64,000 nucleotides of DNA from Entonaema liquescens. Lineage: Eukaryota; Ascomycota; Sordariomycetes; Xylariales; Xylariaceae. The position numbers and the translations under genes were made by a program. The notes beneath the pieces are model-generated. The model did not search any database, was not told the DNA's origin, and worked only from the letters and a program-made list of their open reading frames with translations. Location of the stretch: the NCBI GenBank assembly GCA_902805475.1, contig CADCSX010000003.1, forward strand, positions 2,480,001 through 2,544,000, given 5' to 3'. Position 1 is the stretch's first letter. Each line of letters starts with the position of its first letter. Shown in pieces: positions 36,178-49,002 of the stretch.

Positions 36178-38861
36178 TGCCTGCGTAATTGGTGTCGATG
36201 CTACTTTGTTGAAGCTTCGATTGCTTCTAACCTTATCTTCGCCCTCAGTTTCTATATAGCACGATTCAATGGCGTTACCAAGCTGAGAGTATACGATTAG
36301 TTCATTGGTTCATGAATGTTTGGTGCGTATTTGAAATTTTGTGACTCTATGAAGGATAAATACCTCCGAAGATCGGACTCGCGGGGTTATGTGTTCTGTT
36401 TGTAACGCGCTGTGGGGTCTGGATCATGGACCCTGAATATTAGCTTAATTAGCGTCCTTTCCCTTTCATCATATGTATTACGACTTCCAATATAAATGTA
36501 ATCCTCAGATGCCTCTTACTTGGTAAATGATAAATCGATATATTTCACAGCAGGAGCAAGTCTAATGGTGAAACTGAAGAAAAGGAAAGTAAAGGTTGGA
36601 TACAGGCAACTAACTAAACTTAATTCATTTCACTACGTAAAATGCAGTCGACACCCCTCGAATGCTGCTTTGTCTTTCGCGAATTCCTTTAACATCCTTG
36701 ACCTCTTTGCCTTGGTCCTTTGATCCTCACTCAGCCTAGAATATATGCACACGGTATTACTCCAGACACTTAGTGAGCTATTTCGCCGAAGTCCGGGCGC
36801 GACGCCCTTTTCTTTACAACGACTGATCCGGATTCAAAACGCTCTTATTGCCATAGATCATTCCATACCCCTCAAGCTTACATCATCCCAGGGCGAACAT
36901 ATATACCATTGCAACACCATCGTAAACAAGAAATTGTGAAGAGCCTAGTGATACGACGGCCAGTTTCACCTCTCCCAAGAGTAGAAGGATGACGCGGGTG
37001 GTACAATATATACCAGGCGTACAACACCACCGGCAGCCTTATAAGACGTTCGATTCGCACAATAATGGGAACCATCAGATCCAAACTGTGTCTTAGTCTT
37101 TTTTTCTTTATTTCATCACAGCCCTATACAGCAAGGAGATATTGTCCTGTAGGTTTCCTCGAGGAACCGGACCCGGATCAGTTAGGATACGAGCTTATGA
37201 CCCATGTCCAGAACCAACCTTCCGATTCAGTCGTTGGCGGGACACTTGGAGGGTTTGCGGATTCCATGTCGTCGTTTCGCAGAATTAGACTCTGATTCCC
37301 TTTTTTAAACTATGCTCTACGTTTCTTATACGTTGTTCGTTTTGCCCCGGTCCGGTAGCTGTTATGCGTTCGCGACCATCGGACCGTGACGTATTGAACC
37401 GAGTGTCGAAATACAGAGATAGAGTATCTCTTAGAGTCAGGCTCAAAGAAGAGTGATATTTCTTTATACACGCTTTCTCAATAGGAATTTGTGGTTAACA
37501 TAATTCAGATATATACACGTAGCCCTGCGGAACTCCGGTTTTATGGTTGGGGTAGAAGGCGGAGAAACCCGTCTTGTAAGCGACCAAAGTAGAAGTAGTT
37601 CTGGTCCTCATCGTAGACACCACCCCGCGATACATCCTCAACAAAATCCAACAAAAGTTAAAGAACAGGTTATTAATCATGCCAGGCCCATTAATTCAGG
37701 AGTGTGATGGCTTGGCTAATATATACATATGCATTGTTTATACATGTTGATGGTGTTTATGCTGACCATCGAATTAAAGAGTCAAGTAGTATAGAATTGC
37801 CCGTAACTATCTGCCTAGTCATTACATTTTCATAAACATACCTATGCTTTCCATTGCTATAAATGTTCCTATATTATTCCTAGCGCATAGTCGGTACTGT
37901 TCAAGGCGACGCTTCTACCGCTCCCTCGTTGCAGCAGTTTGCTCGAATAAGTAAACTGACACGAGACAGTGCATTTGCAAGCCTGATGCGGGCGATGCTG
38001 ATCAGCGGTTTTATGCCGTAGAGTACTTTTAATTCACTCTGTGGTTGAATCCATTGGGGATCCCACCACTGAGCATCCCGCATGAACTAGGGTATCATTT
38101 AGAATTTCCACGGGACGACGAGCACCTCTAGTTCACGACCACGTATGTAACTCCCTGATGTAGTTCCCAAGCCAACACATTCAAAGTTTTTATTGGCCAC
38201 TACAAGCACCATCTAGTATTTCTCATATAGCCAGTACGTACTCTAATAGGGATAAAAAGAAGTTATTTCGATGTGGTACTTGGCAGCCTGATTCGTCGAG
38301 AGATCTCCTCGAGCGAGGACTTAAATATGTAGTTAGTATGTACCAGGAAGCATATATACCTAATTCCCCAAGTCGCCTAGTTAGCCCATACTTTGTTTTA
38401 ACCAGCTTATTAAAAAGAGCGTCTGTTCGTAGTAGTGGACATCGAGGGGTTGAGTATACCTAAGTCAACGGTGATACCTAGGTAGTCGTATAGTCTTATC
38501 AGTAGGTAAAACAAATTACTGGCAGAATCATACATAACAATGGCCTGGATAGGTAGTTTCCTCTACAGTGCAACACAGCATCTCGTTTTAAGCGGCAAGG
38601 GCCTATTAATCACCATGCTGTGTGACAGCCAGTCGTGACAGTGCAATATATCGTAGTGGCTTAACCGTAGCTTTGGGCATGAAAATCCTTTTGGGGATCA
38701 AGCATCGCCCCACCCCCCGGACGATACACATTTCGTCGACTAATTCTTGTCCTCCTAGTCTTATATTTACTACTAGCTAAAGAACGAAAAGACATACAGC
38801 AATCCACCAGATACATGAAACTAGAATTACTACTATTTCGTTAAGGGTGATACCTATAGAT
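36178..38861. other. intergenic, no gene recognised
   Basis: About 2.7 kb. No supported gene. A stretch around 37330-37480 on the minus strand translates to a short VQYVTVRW-containing segment that faintly resembles the orphan frame at 46909-47259. Otherwise featureless. Confidence 0.45.
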
Positions 38862-40928
38862 ATGTCTCAACTCACTACCCCTGTCCAAGGAATCGAAGAC
38901 AAAAAGGCCGTAACCCTAGAAAGTGATATCTGCCCAGAGGGTGTGATATACACCCCCCTTGGCCGGAACCAGGTTAGGTTCATTGAGATCCTACCCGGCA
39001 CCACAGAGACGCCAGTTAGTTGCCTACTCAAAGCTGCAGACCTAGGGCCAGATGTTCGCTATGCCGCGTTATCATACGTTTGGGGTGACCCTCGAGTCAC
39101 CAGGGACATTCTAGTCAATGGTGTTATGATGTCTGTCACCGTCAATCTTGAATCAGCATTACAGCAGTTCAGAAAGACTGGGTTGCCGGAGAACGATGAG
39201 ACCGGAACGGTCACACAACTTTGGGTGGATGCCATCTGTATCAACCAACAAGATATAGAGGAGCGTAACCACCAGGTAACTATGATGGCCTCAATTTACC
39301 GCAGTGCAACGTCTGTCCTGTCATGGCTTGGCCCTCCTGATGAAAACCGTCACGATCTGGCACTTCGGACTATTGACCATATCTTACGTAAAATCTTCTT
39401 AATTTACCAAAGAGTCCCAAATTCCTCACAGGATTGGTCTGAAATGGCGAGGATTGGATTTGAGTCAATGGTTGCGGATTTGGGGCCATTTTCTATAAGC
39501 AATAGCAGACATGAAAGTAGTCAGTGGAGGGCCCTGATCGATATAAGGAAAGGCAAATATTGGTCGAGAATGTGGATCATCCAAGAAATGGCTCTAGCAA
39601 GAGATACATCGGCACACTGGTTTATATGCGGCGATGAATCTATTCCTGACATACAATTCTGGGCCTTCCAAGCTTTGCTTACGTCCTGTCGTGAATTAAC
39701 ACCACCAAGCCTCGATCGACATGATCGGAACGAAAACTTAATATGGGGCTTTCTCTCTAGTCACAGCCTTCTCCGTCTCCCTTTCGAGGACGTTATACGA
39801 TTCATTCAGACGGAAGTCGACCCTAATGAACGACATCTAGTGGATTGCGTATTTAGGTCAGCGCTCAATGCTTCCGCTACTAACGCTCGGGATTTCGTAT
39901 ACGCAATGATAAGCTTAACCCCCAATAGTATCCAACCAGATTATAACAAGAGTGTCAAAGATGTTTACCTTAATGCTGTTTTAAGTGATGGAATCACACG
40001 ATGTCTATTACCGTGTCTGAATCTTTCCGGGTGTGGCTACAAACATGGAAATGACTATGGTGTCCCTTCTTGGCTCCCAGATTTCAGCAGAGTTGAGAGA
40101 CAATATCTCTTGAAGTGGTATGACAGCCAATCTCCCCTACGAAATGTCGAACTTCAGTCACCTGAAATAACTCAACGAGGCACCCTTTGCATCCAAGGAG
40201 CGGCCTATGGTAATGTAGAGTTAGTAAAGCCTCTTCAATTCGAGGACATCGATGAAACTTCCCACGGGAGGTATATACAGCAAATTTGTGTCGAATATCT
40301 CGCCGAATCCACCGGCCTTGGTTCCGTGGAGAGATACAGAGACACCTTTTCCCAGGTCATGTTCGAACGTCCATTAGAACCATTGATGGATGTGTTGAAC
40401 TGCACTTTAGATGATGATTGTATCGAAATCCCAGGACTCCAGAACATGACTGTTTCCAAATGGTTCATCTATTTCCTGGGGAGTTTACTCAAACATGACT
40501 TTCTTACGGAAGAAGAGAAAACGACGGCTATAGGACGGCTTAAGGTACCTCCAGGTATCCCGCTGGGCCTTTATCTAGCGACGGCCTTCATAGGCAGCGA
40601 TATTAAGAATGTTCTGGAGAGAATGGCTGAGAGTATTGAATCTACGAACATAAAAATGATATCAGATTTTACGGTGATGGCAGTCCGTGCCAGAGGCACG
40701 ACTTTGTTCAAAACAGATAATGGTCACTTGGGCGTTGGGCCTCCGAATCTACGAACCGGAGACATTGACTGTGCACTTGATAAATGCGCGTTTTCATCTT
40801 TACTTAGAAAAGATGAATACCGCTTGGAACACGTTGGGGCTTGTTATGTTACGAAGCTGTCTTCTGTGGACCTAGCCGAAATGCTTGACAAAGGGGAGAT
40901 CCAAGTCGAGACGTTTGAACTACATTAA
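38862..40928 (+). CDS. HET-domain (heterokaryon incompatibility) protein
   Basis: Intronless, 688 aa from ATG 38862 (MSQLTTPVQG); a GTG 15 nt upstream is not used. The HET domain (PF06985) shows all blocks: YAALSYVWGDP (about 67-77), LWVDAICINQQDIEERNHQV and the IYRSATSVLSWLGPP block, then WSRMWIIQEMALARD. The C-terminal half has the usual ARDFVYAMISLT, VPSWLPDFS and a final 'GLGPPNLRTGDID' barrel-like segment (here GVGPPNLRTGDID). Such proteins can trigger programmed cell death on recognition of non-self, but most paralogues are of unknown role. No NACHT or repeat domain is attached. Confidence 0.92.
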   Translation: MSQLTTPVQGIEDKKAVTLESDICPEGVIYTPLGRNQVRFIEILPGTTETPVSCLLKAADLGPDVRYAALSYVWGDPRVTRDILVNGVMMSVTVNLESALQQFRKTGLPENDETGTVTQLWVDAICINQQDIEERNHQVTMMASIYRSATSVLSWLGPPDENRHDLALRTIDHILRKIFLIYQRVPNSSQDWSEMARIGFESMVADLGPFSISNSRHESSQWRALIDIRKGKYWSRMWIIQEMALARDTSAHWFICGDESIPDIQFWAFQALLTSCRELTPPSLDRHDRNENLIWGFLSSHSLLRLPFEDVIRFIQTEVDPNERHLVDCVFRSALNASATNARDFVYAMISLTPNSIQPDYNKSVKDVYLNAVLSDGITRCLLPCLNLSGCGYKHGNDYGVPSWLPDFSRVERQYLLKWYDSQSPLRNVELQSPEITQRGTLCIQGAAYGNVELVKPLQFEDIDETSHGRYIQQICVEYLAESTGLGSVERYRDTFSQVMFERPLEPLMDVLNCTLDDDCIEIPGLQNMTVSKWFIYFLGSLLKHDFLTEEEKTTAIGRLKVPPGIPLGLYLATAFIGSDIKNVLERMAESIESTNIKMISDFTVMAVRARGTTLFKTDNGHLGVGPPNLRTGDIDCALDKCAFSSLLRKDEYRLEHVGACYVTKLSSVDLAEMLDKGEIQVETFELH

Positions 40929-42349
40929 AGAGTCTCCGTGGTTTCTTTTTAAGTTACTGCATTCAAACAGTCTGTTAGTCGATGTATGAGTTTATCCATG
41001 TAGTTGAGATAAGCCGAAAGTTTATTGTATATCAACCATCTCTCCAGAATCAATCGGTGATAGGGCCTCCGCTATGCATCCGGGTGGCAGAGGCTCTGGT
41101 CAGTTAGCCATATTGTTAGAACCTCACACCACATCTTATACCATCACTACATATTCACGGACCTTGTCTTACACATGGATCAATGTAAATCTATGTAGGC
41201 ACCTAATAGGGCTACCTCTATCATCCGACTATCAAATACCTTTGAATGGTATCAGACCCGCCGGACGCTTCCTCGATTGGATTCTCGCTACGGCAATTAT
41301 TACGTTGCTTTTATGGGATCGCCTTTCCAATCTGCTGATCCTCTATGGGCATCGAGCCACTGTATGCACTGGGTAGTTGTCGTATCATCAGACCCAGGGC
41401 TAAAGTTCCACTTCGAACTTTGAACCACGCTGTTAAAGTCACTTAGGTTGCATCTCTGGGTGTTATCAAAACCTTGTTACACAATAAATATAATGTTGTA
41501 AAACCACACAGTTACGAATATCATACCACTTTTCACATGGCATAAACAACAATACTGGGAACTCCCCCCCCCCTCTTAATAAATCGATGGTCACTTAGGT
41601 AGTTGAAGGAGGGAAGACTTCTTGAAGAGTGGGCTTTTAGGTTAATTACCGCACTAGAAGAAATATGAGAAATGACTTCGACAAGAAATAAATACGCAGA
41701 CCAGCAACTACGTAAGGCGCGGATGCCAGAAAAATACAGCAAGGAATTGATGTGTAGAGTTGTTATTGTTCTACCAAGTCTTACAATAGTTGTTGCGGGT
41801 TTGACTATGAAGCCGTAGGCAATATGTACAGTATAAGTTAATCGATGCTCTCTCCAACACAATCCAAGCCCATCAGTAATCATCAATGCTCTCATTAGTT
41901 AGTCCAAACGATTCATTATGGTGTTCGTAAATACCCCAATATCACACTACCTCTCCATGGATGTTGTATCCTTTTCAAAACCATCCCATCTCAAAATGTA
42001 CCAAGTCCAATGTACACCACCCAAAACGACCCCTTCGCGTCTAAGCGAGTTGTAATACAGCTGTAAAGAAACCAATTTGGGAAAAAGCAATTAGCGTGAA
42101 ACCCCAAACTCATCAACACCGCTCTAATGCGTGTCGCCCGGTTTTTGTTACAAGGACTCTAATGAAAGGGAGTCTCTGTTTCGGCTATGAAAATGCGGAT
42201 ACGAAATATCATCCGTAGCCACCCAAGTTCTAGGCTCTCAACCGAAGTATACGTCAAAGCCAGTAAAAAAGTTCCAAGGTACTACAAGGCGCCTACTACA
42301 ATACTTCCGAGCATGCCTGCTCCATAGTAAAGGCCGCGACCTTTCCCGT
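40929..42349. other. intergenic
   Basis: About 1.4 kb between convergent genes. Includes a run of eleven or twelve C at about 41564-41575. No gene recognised; probably the 3' ends of both neighbours. Confidence 0.45.
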
Positions 42350-45300
42350 CTACGAAAGTCCGGCGAGCTTTTGTAGCGTCACAAGAACACCTAAAATAGT
42401 TATTAGTCTTAGTTCATAAGAGAGGTATTGAATAATACTCACCGCTCACGCCCTGAGTTAAAGTTGAGGTAGCTTCCGTATTCCGGTTCCCCAAGCTTAC
42501 TGTGATCACATCCTTTGCCCCATTAACCTCCTTTAGGCCGTTAGCCCACTTATAAACTTTCTCGTCCTCACGACCGTCGCCGATGACCATTAGGAAGTCG
42601 ACAGGGCTGCTTTGAGAGTTTTGAGAATCATTATTCGCATCCTCGTAAACTTGAGCGGCGGCGGTTTCCTTGGTCCAGTCAATTGGTTCCACAACAACGC
42701 AATTCTCCAATTGTGTCGCATGGACCCGCTGCTCTTCGCAGGATTCGTTGATGTGCCCCGTCCAGTCGCTGGCTTGCCGCTCAGCATTTGCGTAGTCGTC
42801 GGCGTGCTTATAATGGAAGATCACTGAGCAATTTCGGACTTCGATTTCCGACCCAGGGGTTCGCTCAAGATAGTACTGTAAAATGCCTCGAACTGATTGT
42901 TTCCACGCGGCAACTTTATCGTGATCAGCTACCTCGGTCCACGTAGCGCCTCCAGACTTCTTAATGAAGCAGCCATTCTCGGCTATGAGGCCGAGATTGG
43001 GAACTAAGCGGAAAAGGCGATCAAGCTCTTCGGGTCTGCGTCCAGACATAACGTATACAGTGTTACGAGGATCCTCAACTAGATCGTTTAGCACATCCAG
43101 AGTCCGCTGCTGACGTGTTAGCATTTCTATATCATGGCGGCACGGGGAAGAATATACGGGACCGACCTGGGGGTTCATGGGGATGATCTCATTCATCGGG
43201 CCATAGGGAATCAGTGTGCCTTCAAGATCAAGGAAGAATAGCCGTTTTTGACTTTGAGAATACCGTTGACCAAGAGTATTGAGATTTAATCGAGGAACAG
43301 AAGTCTGGTCATGGCGGTGTTGTTCTTCGTAAACTTGATCGAGAGTACTCAAAAACTTCGAGAACCAGTGACTTCCAGTGTGGTGGCTAACTATTTCACG
43401 GAGTGCGTCCCATCGCTCTGTCTTCTCCGTGTCCGACATTTCGAGAGCCTGCTTGATAGCCTCGGAGCATTGTCGGTAGCTCCATGGGTTGACAGTTAGC
43501 TCCTTATTACCGAACAGTGATGAAGTCCCAGTGAACTCTGATAGAATAAGGGATCCATGCTTCCTATCAGAGTATTTTCCATCTTGGCAGACAATGAACT
43601 CGTGGGAGGTGAGGTTCATTCCCTCACGTTGGCTAGTGATCATGAGGGCGTCTGCGATCGTTAATAGAGCTAGGTACTGGGGGTATGGGATATCTTGCTT
43701 TAAGTAGACAAGAGGTAGGTAAGCAAGATTGGCCCAATTCGAGTTCACCCTAGTAACGATGTCGCCGACAGCCGCGTCAAGGTCCGTTTTCTCTCCGGTG
43801 GATAAGGCGACTTGGATCAGAACAACCTTATCTCTCCATTGAGGGTTTTTATTGAGAAACAACTCATAAGAGAGGAGCTTCTGTCGAACCCCGCGGACAT
43901 GGTCAAGCTTATCGCGAGCAACGATAATCTTCTTATCCTTATAGCGGTCCCTCATAATTCCAATCCATTTCGTAACCTCCTCATCTTCACGATGAGCATT
44001 GAGATTGACGGGGTCAATGCCAATAGCATGATTCATAACATTGACAAATCGGTCCTCCAATTGGACGCCATCGGGTGTCGCCTCTACGGAAAGGAGGCGG
44101 CTGCATGTCTGAAGGAAATGGCGTGTATATTCGTGGATCTGGAAACCGATCAGGTTTGCGCCAAGCATTCCTTCCAGGAGTTGTTTCCGGACGGCGAGAC
44201 ATCGGAAAACCTCGGACGAGGGGAAGGCAACGTGCAAGAACAGACCGATCTTGGCATCGGGGAGCTTCTTCCGGATCATCCCCGGCACTAATAGGAGATG
44301 GTAATCGTTTACCCATATCGTGTCTCCTCGCTTCCAATTCTTAACTATCGTGTCCGCAAATGCTTGGTTGAGGTTAACGTAGAATTGCCATGAATGATCC
44401 TCGTAGGCCTTGCTCTTGGGGTTATCCGGGATTTGGTAGTGGAAGACAGGCCAGAGGATTTGCTTGCAGAAGTGCAAATAATGTCCGTCAAAGTCTTTGT
44501 CAGAGCAGAAGACGGGATACATGTTGAATTCGGTCACGAGCCTATCGTTAATATCCGCCTTCTGCTGTGTCCCTTCCAGGGCGTCCGTGGGCATGCCCAA
44601 CGTGCCTACCCATGAGTATTCTTCGGCATGTCCATCGCGCGCTGCAGCCTCGGCAGCATTGCGAAGACCACCATTGCCTTGATCTGCATTTACAATACGC
44701 CAATTGGCATGCGCAAAGACTCTGTCATGACTATCACTTCGAGTGGCCCGAGGTTGGAGAATTCCTTGGCGTCCAAGCTCCTTGGCCTTTTCCAAGGTCC
44801 TAGCGTGCTCTATCAAGGAAGCCGGTGGTGGTGAGTTCGCTCGAGACTTTGGTTGATTCGCCCGGCCGCCCCATTTCGGCGATTCCTTATCCGTCGGGGC
44901 CTTGATGAATTCCTCGTCATCTGAGACGTTTAGGACACGTAGGCCGTCTTCGTTAACGAATAAGCCGTCGTCAAGATAGGCTTCCTCATCCTCGGGTGTT
45001 TTAGGAGGGGTAATAGTTGGGTCGGGGAAAAGGCTTGTACGAAGCTCGAGAGGTGGTCGCTTCGATGGTTTTTTACTGTTCGGTTTCTGGCTGCGGCGCT
45101 CACTAGAAGGAGGGGCATCCGGCAGCCGGAAGTAAACCGTCTTCGGGAGAAACCTAGAAAATGAAAGTTAGACATAACCTGAAACTTGACAGGTAATTTG
45201 TGGTTAAAAGTTGAGTTTAGGATAGCATCATTACACATTTGGCGCAAGCTACTCGGTACCCCTCTACCCAATGATGCATAAGAGATAAATGAGGGCTAAA

Positions 45301-45408
45301 AGCTTGAAAGCATGTGCCAAATGAATAAACTCTAGCAATTGACAAATATGGAGAATTTATCTAAGAGGCAAGCAAGAACACTTACAACGAAGCTAGAAAG
45401 ACGGTCAT
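42350..45408 (-). CDS. trehalose-phosphate synthase complex subunit, Tps3/Tsl1-like
   Basis: 924 aa from three exons: 45408-45386 (MTVFLASL), 45153-42443, 42390-42350 (2775 nt, in frame). The family N-terminus FLPKTVYF spans the first intron (232 bp). Residues 85-250 are linker; the GT20 domain follows (WVNDYHLLLVPGMIRKKLP, GLFLHVAFPSSEVFRCL, ITSQREGMNLTSHEFIVCQ). The C-terminal HAD phosphatase-like domain has DLEGTLIP at about 650, where active Tps2 has DxDGT: the second catalytic Asp is Glu. That degeneracy fits the regulatory subunits Tps3/Tsl1 that scaffold Tps1 and Tps2, rather than a working phosphatase. The 41-nt last exon gives the conserved ending GVLVTLQKLAGL. Confidence 0.9.
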
Positions 45409-48400
45409 CGTGAACGAAGTTTTTAGTCTTGGTCCGAGCGGGACGAGTGTATTCGTGAAATTGATGTCAATACGGCCCAGGCTGAAATTCCTCAGAGCAC
45501 CCTAAATAGGGAAGGATAACAAGTAAAGCTGTAATAGCAAGTTCATAGGAACTGGTTCCAATGTTTAGTTGGATATGTGCTTTGTGGTGTTCCAGGGTTG
45601 AGAAGTTGATGCTTGCTGGGATCACTTAAGCTAGAATCTTGATAGAAAAAAAAGTTTGGAGATCGGATGTCCTTTAAGAGTCGGGTGATTATACGGCGGA
45701 GGGGAACGGGAGGCTTAGACGGATACTACCGGGAGAGGCTAGTGGAAAAAGTTAATTGAACCAAGGTAGGTCAGGGTGACGCAAAAAATATAAATTGCTA
45801 AAGAGGGAGTGAGCATCAACCAGCATAATAAAGCTGGGTAAGCTCTCCAGCTGTTGGATCAAATTGATGTCACTACTTTAGAGTTAGGTAGAAAGTCGAT
45901 TCGCGCTAGGAGCTAGTACGACACCAATAGGACTTGTAAGTCGCTAGTAACATAAGTGCCCAGTGACGTACTTGAAAGATAAAAGTCGCCAAGGATACCC
46001 TCTGAAGTACCTTATGTATCTACTTAGGCCAAGTTTCGACGCTGGTAAACGTACAGGACATGGGAGCTTCCAATAAGGTTACTACCTTAATCAATACACT
46101 GCATAATGTACAATACGTTGTTTAACGGGCCTTATTTTTAGCGTAGTCAGATCCATCTTCATTCCCTGCCGTTCTGCCGTTTGATAAACTGACACACGGA
46201 CCATGAAAAGAGAGAAAAAAAAATTCGTGAGGGGAAAAATTCCGAAATTCCAAAATTCCAAGAGGCTAATTTTCTCCACTACACCGTAATGGCGCTTGCT
46301 TCGAGAGCCATCTATCGTGGATTCACATTCCTAACTACATCAATATGTATTTGACGTAGCAGTTGGGCTTTTACGCAGGGGTAACAATCATTCTAAGGCC
46401 ATCAATGAATAACATGAATATGTATGACTTCATATGTTCTTTTTCAGATATTAATACGGAGCTCCCTCTCCTACCTTGAACACATTCTTTTGTATCTTCC
46501 AAGGACATTTCGCTCCGACATAAGGCTCCTGTGTGACCAGAAACTAGGGACTTGATGTGAATCACAGCCTTATGGGGGGATCGAGGATATTCCAGTAGTT
46601 TCCCTACCGAAACTAGCCCAGTTTTTTTCGGCTTCATTCTTTATCCAGGAGGTTTTGGTCCGAAGCTAACGCGTATACCATCCATGAACTCAAGCACTCC
46701 CAGGTTCAAGAGCGTAATACGATTAGAATTTAGACTTGGCTGAGCTGGGTATATCAAATCGTTACCTCCCGGCTAGGTACTATCAAAAGAGAAACTTTTT
46801 AAAGGACGGGATAGATGCAACAATCCTCTCACAGCCGACTTGCCTGTCCCGTAATTGTTACAGGTTGCCGAATTCCCCGGTGGCTTTCTGTTTTGCTTCT
46901 GTCTCCACTTACACAGAAAGTTCCGAAGTCTCAACTTTGCCCTTGACCTGGTTATTCACTCCCGTCCGTCCATGGCTTACTGTCATCTCGTAAATTGTGC
47001 TTTGAGGGTCTGAGCACATTGTCATTTCGAGAGGTCCCATTGGTTGTTCCACACGTTTTGACCGTTGGACCGTTACGGACTGAGTAAACCACCGAAATTC
47101 TCCGCAATGCAACCAGTTGAATCGGGTATTTGCGGGCAGTCTTGAAGACGTGATAGTTTCAGGAATCACCAGTTCATTACCAACCCCGGGGGATTCACCA
47201 GCTACCCATATCGCGGCTATCCCACCTTCGTACCAATCATAGGCGATGCTGCTCGTCACTTACAGAAAACCTACAGCAAGGAGTGCAGAAGTCGCTGGGC
47301 CGGCGTAATGCTAATCTAATTGGCCGTTTTAGCCTACCAAGCCAGAGATGCATTAATACTTATATTAGATTCCCTTAAACCGCACCTATCGTGGATGTGC
47401 AAATGCTCATTATTGAATTCCCATTTACAAGAGGTATCGACTAGGTGTAAGACATCGCAAAATTCCACCGGGAGCCTAGAACCTTCTATTAAAGGTGCAA
47501 ACGTATGCAAGCTCAACGCGGATTTCCCAAAATGGCAAATAGTTGATGCCTAAGTGCCATCAGGACCAATTCACATGCTTCGAAGATCCGCACATGGACC
47601 GGATCCCCGACTGCACTGTTTTGCAGCAGTAAACATGAAGCTTTTGATAGGTTATGAGCTATTTCAGGCATACCCATCAAGACATTAATAAACTTTGGCT
47701 CTCAATTGACATCCATATCCATTTTCACGCTTTTCAGGGGCCATTCTCAAAAACCCGCATACAATCCGGGCTTCCCTCTTGATCACGCAGCAAAATGCAG
47801 ATCGTCAATAACTACCGGATGATTCTTGGCATAATCCATAGCTGCAATTAAAATAGTAACACGATCTCAGATACATACAGAGTTGCAGGCGCTTCATCTA
47901 TGTGGAACTTGCGTATTGGTTCGATAGATACGGGAACCGTCCGAATCAATTCCATATCAATTATATCTTAGGTATGTATCGACTAACCAAGGTAAGTTTC
48001 CATGAATAAGATCAAGGCGGCTCTACATTGACACGACCAAAGAACCAAGGTTTACGAACGGCACACTGACCATACACAAACATATCTCTTCAAGGTTGAT
48101 GTCCTTGAAGGTATGCCACACTCTTGGCGTTGACACGTCTCGAACAGTCTATTAACCAGTTCATCATGTTAGGTTAGATGCTTTTTCACTCGGTCCCATC
48201 CCATATCTAAACGGACCACGCCTATAGTATTACCCCGCCTTGTTTCCCGTTTTTTTAACATACGTATTCCGTGTAAGGCCCGCATATGATTCGCGATACC
48301 CCTCAACTCGTGTCTTTGGGGTTCTCTCTCCACACCTAACACCCACTGATATGCCTGTTTCTTAAACGCGCCCACAGAATAAGCGCTTGGTTATACACGT

Positions 48401-49002
48401 ACATATATGTCAAAGGCACACTAGCTGCAACTACCACCAATATACTTACCTAAGATATCACGGCCAAGTCAACTGTAAAAGTAGTCCAACAGGTAAAGTT
48501 GTTCACGAGTCATTAGACTTAACTCCTTTTCTTTTCCCCGTAGTAAACGAGAGCTTTTAGTAAATTTAATTATGTACAATAACATCATGACTCGAGCTGA
48601 AAATCGGATCTTCGGTGGAATCTATCGACTCGGCTACATTCCCGAGGTCAGGTCGCCATTTAAACTTATGCAGGAACGGGCCGCAATTGGTTGTGCCACC
48701 TGGTTGGATCGTTAAACTTTATAGTAAAAGAAAAGCCCAACGCTGGGGAACGAACAGACTAGTCAAAAAAAGGTTTCCTTGATATGGACCCGATTTTCTC
48801 TTCCGGACATCGTTCCACGTGCTTAATTTCTCCAATGTTCCATTCCGTCACCGTGATGAGAAGTTATCCATATTACCATTTTACAAGAATTAGCATTAGA
48901 AGGCCAATGTAATGCTGGTGGCCAGAATGATCTAGCTTTTGATGCTGTGGGACCTGGGACTGGGCTTATCTCTCGGCTCGGCTCTAACATCATGAATCCC
49001 AA
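45409..49002. other. long intergenic interval
   Basis: About 3.6 kb, holding the trehalose gene promoter on the right side of that gene and the 3' side of RSA4. Only one open frame is of interest (46909-47259, separate entry). Confidence 0.45.
46909..47259 (-). pseudogene. orphan open frame, possible gene remnant
   Basis: 116 codons without an ATG start (opens at GTG). The composition looks protein-like, with patches such as AYDWYEGGIAAIWVAGE, NTRFNWLHCGEFRWF and QPMGPLEMTMC rather than random sequence. I do not recognise the family. It may be one exon of an unannotated gene or a relic, and no clean splice partner is visible nearby. Confidence 0.25.
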
